From NCBI GenBank assembly GCA_945283395.1, contig CALYQH010000003.1, positions 1 through 18,468 of the forward strand: a stretch of DNA of 18,468 nt. The letters run 5' to 3'. A model generated the notes under the pieces. It did not search any database. It was not told where the DNA came from and saw only the letters and a program-made list of their open reading frames with translations. The DNA is from an uncultured Ventosimonas sp. (lineage in GTDB: Bacteria > Pseudomonadota > Gammaproteobacteria > Pseudomonadales > Pseudomonadaceae). The first letter of the stretch is position 1; each line of letters starts with the position of its first letter. Below, piece after piece: positions 15,196 through 18,468 of the stretch. The translations under genes and the position numbers were made by a program.

Positions 15196-15966
15196 TTATC
15201 TAACCACTATGCCTTGTGCTGCCATAAAAGCTTTAGCTTCAGCAATAGTATATTCACCAAAATGAAAAATACTGGCGGCTAATACTGCATCAGCTTTACC
15301 ATCTAAAATGCCATCAACTAAGTGTTGTAAATCGCCTACCCCACCTGAAGCTATGACGGGTAATGAAATGCTGTCACTAATAGCTCTGGTAACACCTAAG
15401 TCAAAGCCTTTTTTCATGCCATCTTGATCCATGCTAGTAAGGAGTATTTCACCTGCTCCTAGTTGTTCCATTTTTTGCGCCCACATGACGGCATCTATCC
15501 CAGTAGGTTTACGGCCGCCATGGGTAAAGATTTCCCAACGTGATTGGTTACCGTCATTTGCTACTTGTTTAGCATCTATGGCTACTACTATGCATTGTGA
15601 ACCAAAACGTTGTGCTGCCTCTTCTACAAATTCTGGATTAAATACTGCTGCAGTATTGATAGATACTTTGTCGGCACCAGCATTTAGGAGTTTACGAATA
15701 TCATCAATAGTTCTAACCCCACCGCCTACCGTCAGGGGAATAAATACTTCACTAGCCATACGTTCTACAGTATGGAGCATGGTATTACGATTATCTACTG
15801 AGGCGGTGATATCTAAGAAAGTGATTTCGTCCGCGCCTTGTTCATTATAGCGACGAGCTATTTCGACAGGGTCTCCCGCATCACGAATATTTGCAAATTT
15901 TACCCCTTTGACTACCCGACCATTATCTACATCTAAACAAGGGATAATGCGTTTGGCAAGTGTCAT
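15196..15966 (-). CDS. hisF: Imidazole glycerol phosphate synthase cyclase subunit HisF
   Basis: The cyclase half of IGP synthase: it condenses ammonia from HisH with PRFAR to give IGP and AICAR, the latter feeding purine synthesis. A (beta-alpha)8 barrel of 256 residues. Catalytic aspartates are D12 ([15 protein letters not shown]) and D131 (VVAIDAKQV). Phosphate-binding glycines are in TVGGGVRT (79-86) and ASGGVGD. The ATG at 15966 has GGAG (complement of 15973-15976) six bases upstream. It lies 13 bases after hisA and 5 bases before the GNAT gene. Confidence 0.98.
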   Translation of the reverse strand: MTLAKRIIPCLDVDNGRVVKGVKFANIRDAGDPVEIARRYNEQGADEITFLDITASVDNRNTMLHTVERMASEVFIPLTVGGGVRTIDDIRKLLNAGADKVSINTAAVFNPEFVEEAAQRFGSQCIVVAIDAKQVANDGNQSRWEIFTHGGRKPTGIDAVMWAQKMEQLGAGEILLTSMDQDGMKKGFDLGVTRAISDSISLPVIASGGVGDLQHLVDGILDGKADAVLAASIFHFGEYTIAEAKAFMAAQGIVVR

Positions 15967-15979
15967 GGTTTACTCCAAG

Positions 15980-16723
15980 CTATTTTTTTTGTTGGTATTG
16001 ATCGCATAACTGTTGAGCTTGAGTTAGATCAAGAGTGTTTTCATAAATAGCGCGACCCGTAATTACACCTTTAATATTGGGTTGGTTGGCCTCTAAAAGT
16101 GTTTTGATGTCTTGTAAGTTATGAATACCACCGGAAGCAATGATAGGAATAGAAGTAGCAGCAGCTAAGGATGAGGTGTGTTCAATGTTACAGCCTTGTA
16201 GCATGCCGTCTCTAGTAATATCTGTGTAAACAATAGCAGATACCCCATAGCCTTCAAAGCGTTTGGCAATGTCTTCTACTTTATGGGAGGAGATTTCTGC
16301 CCAACCATCAGTAGCTACCATGCCTTCTTTGGCATCTATTCCTACAATAATACTGTCGGGAAAGTTTTGACAAGCCTCTTTAATAAAATTAGGATCTTTG
16401 ACAGCCTTAGTCCCAATGATGACATAATTGACACCTGTCATTAGGTATTGATCTATGGTGGCTAATTCTCTAATACCGCCCCCTACTTGAATAGGTAAGT
16501 TAGGATATTTATGAGCAATGGCCTGAATAATAGGGGCATTAACAGGTTTTCCTTCAAACGCACCATTTAAATCAACTATATGTAAGCGTTGGCAACCAGC
16601 TTCTATCCATTTGCCTGCCATAGCTACTGGGTCATCAGAAAATATCGTGGTATCTTCTATGTTTCCTTGTCGTAACCTTACACACGCCCCATCTTTTAAA
16701 TCAATAGCTGGAATAACTAACAT
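15980..16723 (-). CDS. hisA: Phosphoribosylformimino-5-aminoimidazole carboxamide ribotide isomerase HisA
   Basis: A (beta-alpha)8-barrel Amadori isomerase converting ProFAR to PRFAR, the substrate of HisF-HisH. Catalytic aspartates are D8 ([10 protein letters not shown]) and D130 (IVGIDAKEG). Phosphate-loop glycines are in QVGGGIRE (79-86) and ASGGIHN. The 247 residues are normal. The ATG at 16723 has AAAGGTG seven bases upstream. It follows hisH after 33 bases, in the usual order hisB-hisH-hisA-hisF. Confidence 0.98.
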   Translation of the reverse strand: MLVIPAIDLKDGACVRLRQGNIEDTTIFSDDPVAMAGKWIEAGCQRLHIVDLNGAFEGKPVNAPIIQAIAHKYPNLPIQVGGGIRELATIDQYLMTGVNYVIIGTKAVKDPNFIKEACQNFPDSIIVGIDAKEGMVATDGWAEISSHKVEDIAKRFEGYGVSAIVYTDITRDGMLQGCNIEHTSSLAAATSIPIIASGGIHNLQDIKTLLEANQPNIKGVITGRAIYENTLDLTQAQQLCDQYQQKK

Positions 16724-16756
16724 AATTCACCTTTAACCTAACAAAAATAGTAAAAA

Positions 16757-17401
16757 TTATTGCCAATAACCATCCCAACTAACAAAATTTTGTAATAATT
16801 GTAAACCATGAGTATGGCTTTTTTCAGGATGAAACTGAACAGCAAAGCAAGAGCCATTAGCTACTGCTGCGGAAAAATCTACACCATAGTGACAGCTACC
16901 TGCTAGCTGATTATTATAAGCTAAATTAGCATAATAACTATGCACAAAATAGAAACGAGCATTAGCAGGGATATGGTGCCATAAAGGGTGATCTAGAGTC
17001 TGTTGGACTTCATTCCAGCCCATATGAGGTACTTTTAATCGTTGGCCATTTTGTTCCACTAATGGATGGCCAAAAAAGCGCACTTTGCCCGAAAATAATC
17101 CTATGCAATCCACGCCGCCATTTTCTTCACTATAGTCAAATAAAGCTTGCATTCCTATACAGATAGCTAAAAAGGGTCGAGTAGTGCTTAGTTCTGTAAC
17201 TAATTTATCAAACCCTAACCGCTTGATTTCTGCCATACAATCCCGTATGGCTCCCACCCCAGGGAATATAATGCGATCTGCTTCACGAATGATAGCGCTA
17301 TCGCTGGTGATTAATACATGACCAGCGCCAACATGTTCTAGGGCTTTAGCGACAGAGTGTAAATTACCCATTCCATAATCTATTACAGCGACTGATTGCA
17401 T
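16757..17401 (-). CDS. hisH: Imidazole glycerol phosphate synthase glutaminase subunit HisH
   Basis: A class-I glutamine amidotransferase that supplies ammonia to HisF. The triad is C81 ([11 protein letters not shown]), H191 and E193 ([10 protein letters not shown]); the oxyanion-loop PGVG is at 47-50. The length is 214 with the ATG at 17401, which shares a base with the hisB stop (TAATG on the minus strand) and is preceded by AAGGG about ten bases upstream. A TTG at 17410 would add three residues inside hisB and is less likely. Start-stop overlap implies translational coupling to hisB. Confidence 0.97.
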   Translation of the reverse strand: MQSVAVIDYGMGNLHSVAKALEHVGAGHVLITSDSAIIREADRIIFPGVGAIRDCMAEIKRLGFDKLVTELSTTRPFLAICIGMQALFDYSEENGGVDCIGLFSGKVRFFGHPLVEQNGQRLKVPHMGWNEVQQTLDHPLWHHIPANARFYFVHSYYANLAYNNQLAGSCHYGVDFSAAVANGSCFAVQFHPEKSHTHGLQLLQNFVSWDGYWQ

Positions 17402-17994
17402 TATAAGCAACCCTTAGTGGATGGAATTTGCTCAGCCATGCGAGGGTCTTGTTCTACTGCCATGCGAAGAGCTCGTCCAAAAGCTTTAAAAACGGTTTCA
17501 ATTTGATGATGAGCATTAGCGCCACGTAAATTATCTATATGCAAAGTAACTTTAGCATTATTTACGAAACCTTGAAAAAATTCGGTAACTAATTCAACAT
17601 CGAATTTACCAACTGTTTGTCTTGTGAAAGGAATATGCAGTTGTAAACCGGGCCGGCCAGAAAAATCTATGACTACTCTAGATAAAGCTTCATCTAATGG
17701 CACATAGGCATGACCATAACGGCGAATGCCTTTTTTATCTGCTATAGCTTTATTAATAGCATCACCTAGTGTGATACCTATGTCTTCTACACTGTGATGA
17801 TCATCTATGTGGGTATCACCACTACAATCAATAGCTAGATCTATTAAGCCATGCCTAGCTATTTGATCTAACATATGTTCAAGAAATGGAATATCTGTTT
17901 TAAAGTTAGCCTTACCCGTACCATCTAAATTAACTGATACAGTAATTTGTGTTTCTTTTGTTGTTCTTTTAACGGTTGCGCTGCGTTCAACCAT
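17401..17994 (-). CDS. hisB: Imidazoleglycerol-phosphate dehydratase HisB (monofunctional)
   Basis: A manganese enzyme that dehydrates IGP to imidazole acetol phosphate, the step after HisF-HisH. It is the short monofunctional form (197 residues), without the histidinol-phosphatase domain fused in E. coli HisB. Metal-binding clusters are [13 protein letters not shown] (38-49), [11 protein letters not shown] (64-74) and ANAHHQIE (159-166); the C-terminus PSTKGCL is the conserved STKGxL tail. The ATG at 17994 has GGAG (complement of 18001-18004) six bases upstream. It is the first gene of the leftward his unit and divergent from an asmA-like gene. Confidence 0.98.
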   Translation of the reverse strand: MVERSATVKRTTKETQITVSVNLDGTGKANFKTDIPFLEHMLDQIARHGLIDLAIDCSGDTHIDDHHSVEDIGITLGDAINKAIADKKGIRRYGHAYVPLDEALSRVVIDFSGRPGLQLHIPFTRQTVGKFDVELVTEFFQGFVNNAKVTLHIDNLRGANAHHQIETVFKAFGRALRMAVEQDPRMAEQIPSTKGCL

Positions 17995-18139
17995 TGGCTA
18001 CTCCAATTTACACTAGAAAATGAGTTATTATAACGAAATGTTAAAATAAATACGTTATTTAAGCTAAAATTTATAGCATTATGTTAATAATGCTCTATTA
18101 TTGTATAACAAACTTTTTCCAAAAAGAGAAATAAACGTC
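17995..18139. promoter_or_regulatory. Divergent hisB / asmA-like promoter region with an inverted repeat
   Basis: For hisB, a perfect TATAAT on the minus strand lies at 18027-18032, about 33 bases before its ATG, without a clear -35. For the rightward gene, TATAAC at 18104-18109 is a possible -10. A perfect 8-bp inverted repeat, AGCATTAT-GTTA-ATAATGCT, is at 18075-18094 between the two. No histidine-rich leader peptide or attenuator precedes hisB. Confidence 0.45.
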
Positions 18140-18468
18140 ATGAAGGCACTCAAATATATAGGTTTTTTTGTTATTGGTTTTGTAGTTTTAATACTGACGC
18201 TATTTTGCGCACTCGTCCTTTTGTTTAATCCCAATAACTATAAAACAGAAATTCAAAATTTGGTAAAAGAAAAAGCTAATGTTGAGCTTAATATAGAAGG
18301 CGATATTAATTGGACCTTTTATCCATGGCTTGGCTTATCTATTCAAAATACTAGTGCAGCAAGTTTAGATACTCCTGATCGGCCTTTTGCAAAAATTAAA
18401 GAGCTCGATCTATCTGTTAAGTTATTACCATTATTTACCGGTAAAATTCAAATGAATGATGTTAATTT
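18140..18468 (+). CDS. AsmA family protein, N-terminal part (runs off the window)
   Basis: An open frame from ATG at 18140 to the window edge (109 codons). It starts MKALKYIGFF followed by a hydrophobic segment (about 5-32), then LFNPNNYKTEIQNLVKEKAN, GDINWTFYPWLGLSIQN, and an LDLSVKLLPLFTGKIQMNDV stretch, the typical beginning of AsmA proteins. These are inner-membrane-anchored periplasmic proteins of the AsmA/TamB/YhdP group, thought to take part in phospholipid or outer-membrane lipid homeostasis. The weak ribosome-binding site is AAGAGAA about ten bases upstream. An asmA-type gene near hisB also occurs in Pseudomonas. The missing C-terminus prevents a firmer call. Confidence 0.85.
   Translation, partial: MKALKYIGFFVIGFVVLILTLFCALVLLFNPNNYKTEIQNLVKEKANVELNIEGDINWTFYPWLGLSIQNTSAASLDTPDRPFAKIKELDLSVKLLPLFTGKIQMNDVN

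Noticed and set aside
15431..15850. 139-codon plus-strand ORF opposite hisF
   Set aside because: It lies wholly antisense to a clear hisF with intact catalytic residues; its translation shows no family-like pattern or ribosome-binding site.
17995..18139. Histidine leader peptide and attenuator before hisB
   Set aside because: No short ORF with a run of His codons and no terminator-antiterminator pair is present.

Overview
The window is AT-rich chromosomal DNA carrying almost only housekeeping genes. Gene content and order are those of a gammaproteobacterium close to Pseudomonas: miaB-phoH-ybeY-ybeX-lnt; a DUF2066 gene divergent from purM-purN-DUF3108; ratA-rnfH convergent with bamE (omlA), which is divergent from fur; and hisB-hisH-hisA-hisF divergent from an asmA-like gene. 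Fur is 134 residues and has a single metal-site cysteine, as in Pseudomonas Fur. The strong A+T bias at third codon positions and between genes is unlike typical Pseudomonas. It points to a low-GC, perhaps host-associated member of the Pseudomonadaceae, for example something like Entomomonas. That genus-level guess is inference from gene order and base composition only.

Layout. Bases 1-90 hold the last 29 codons of an unidentified gene, followed by a clear intrinsic terminator. Bases 282-5580 carry five same-strand genes for tRNA modification (miaB), RNA/ribosome quality (phoH, ybeY), a CBS-domain protein (ybeX) and lipoprotein N-acylation (lnt). A PPK2 polyphosphate kinase with a long lysine-rich N-terminal tail follows (5643-6653) from its own extended -10 promoter. 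It shares a hairpin terminator with the convergent, exported DUF2066 protein gene (6687-7682). Divergent from that, purM and purN (steps 5 and 3 of IMP synthesis) overlap by one base, and purN overlaps a gene for an exported DUF3108 protein. A 63-residue lipoprotein gene (minus) and an aroP-type aromatic amino acid permease gene (plus) diverge around a perfect 10-bp inverted repeat.

ratA and rnfH (8-bp overlap) run into the convergent bamE, whose terminator lies over the rnfH stop codon. bamE is divergent from fur. A GC-rich hairpin with a GNRA loop lies between fur and the convergent ppa (inorganic pyrophosphatase). After a 353-base stretch with one doubtful 60-codon ORF comes the minus-strand unit hisB-hisH-hisA-hisF-GNAT, transcribed leftward from about 18.0 kb. 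It supplies most of the middle of the histidine pathway plus a small acetyltransferase. The start of an asmA-like gene runs off the right edge.

I found no mobile element, CRISPR array, rRNA, tRNA, prophage or defence island, and no clear new biological system. The points worth a second look are the Lys-rich tail on the polyphosphate kinase, unexplained hairpins and inverted repeats at regulatory positions, terminators embedded in stop codons, a RAYT-repeat-like motif near 161-180, a 16-bp direct repeat inside fur, and small or uncharacterised envelope proteins tied to purine genes.
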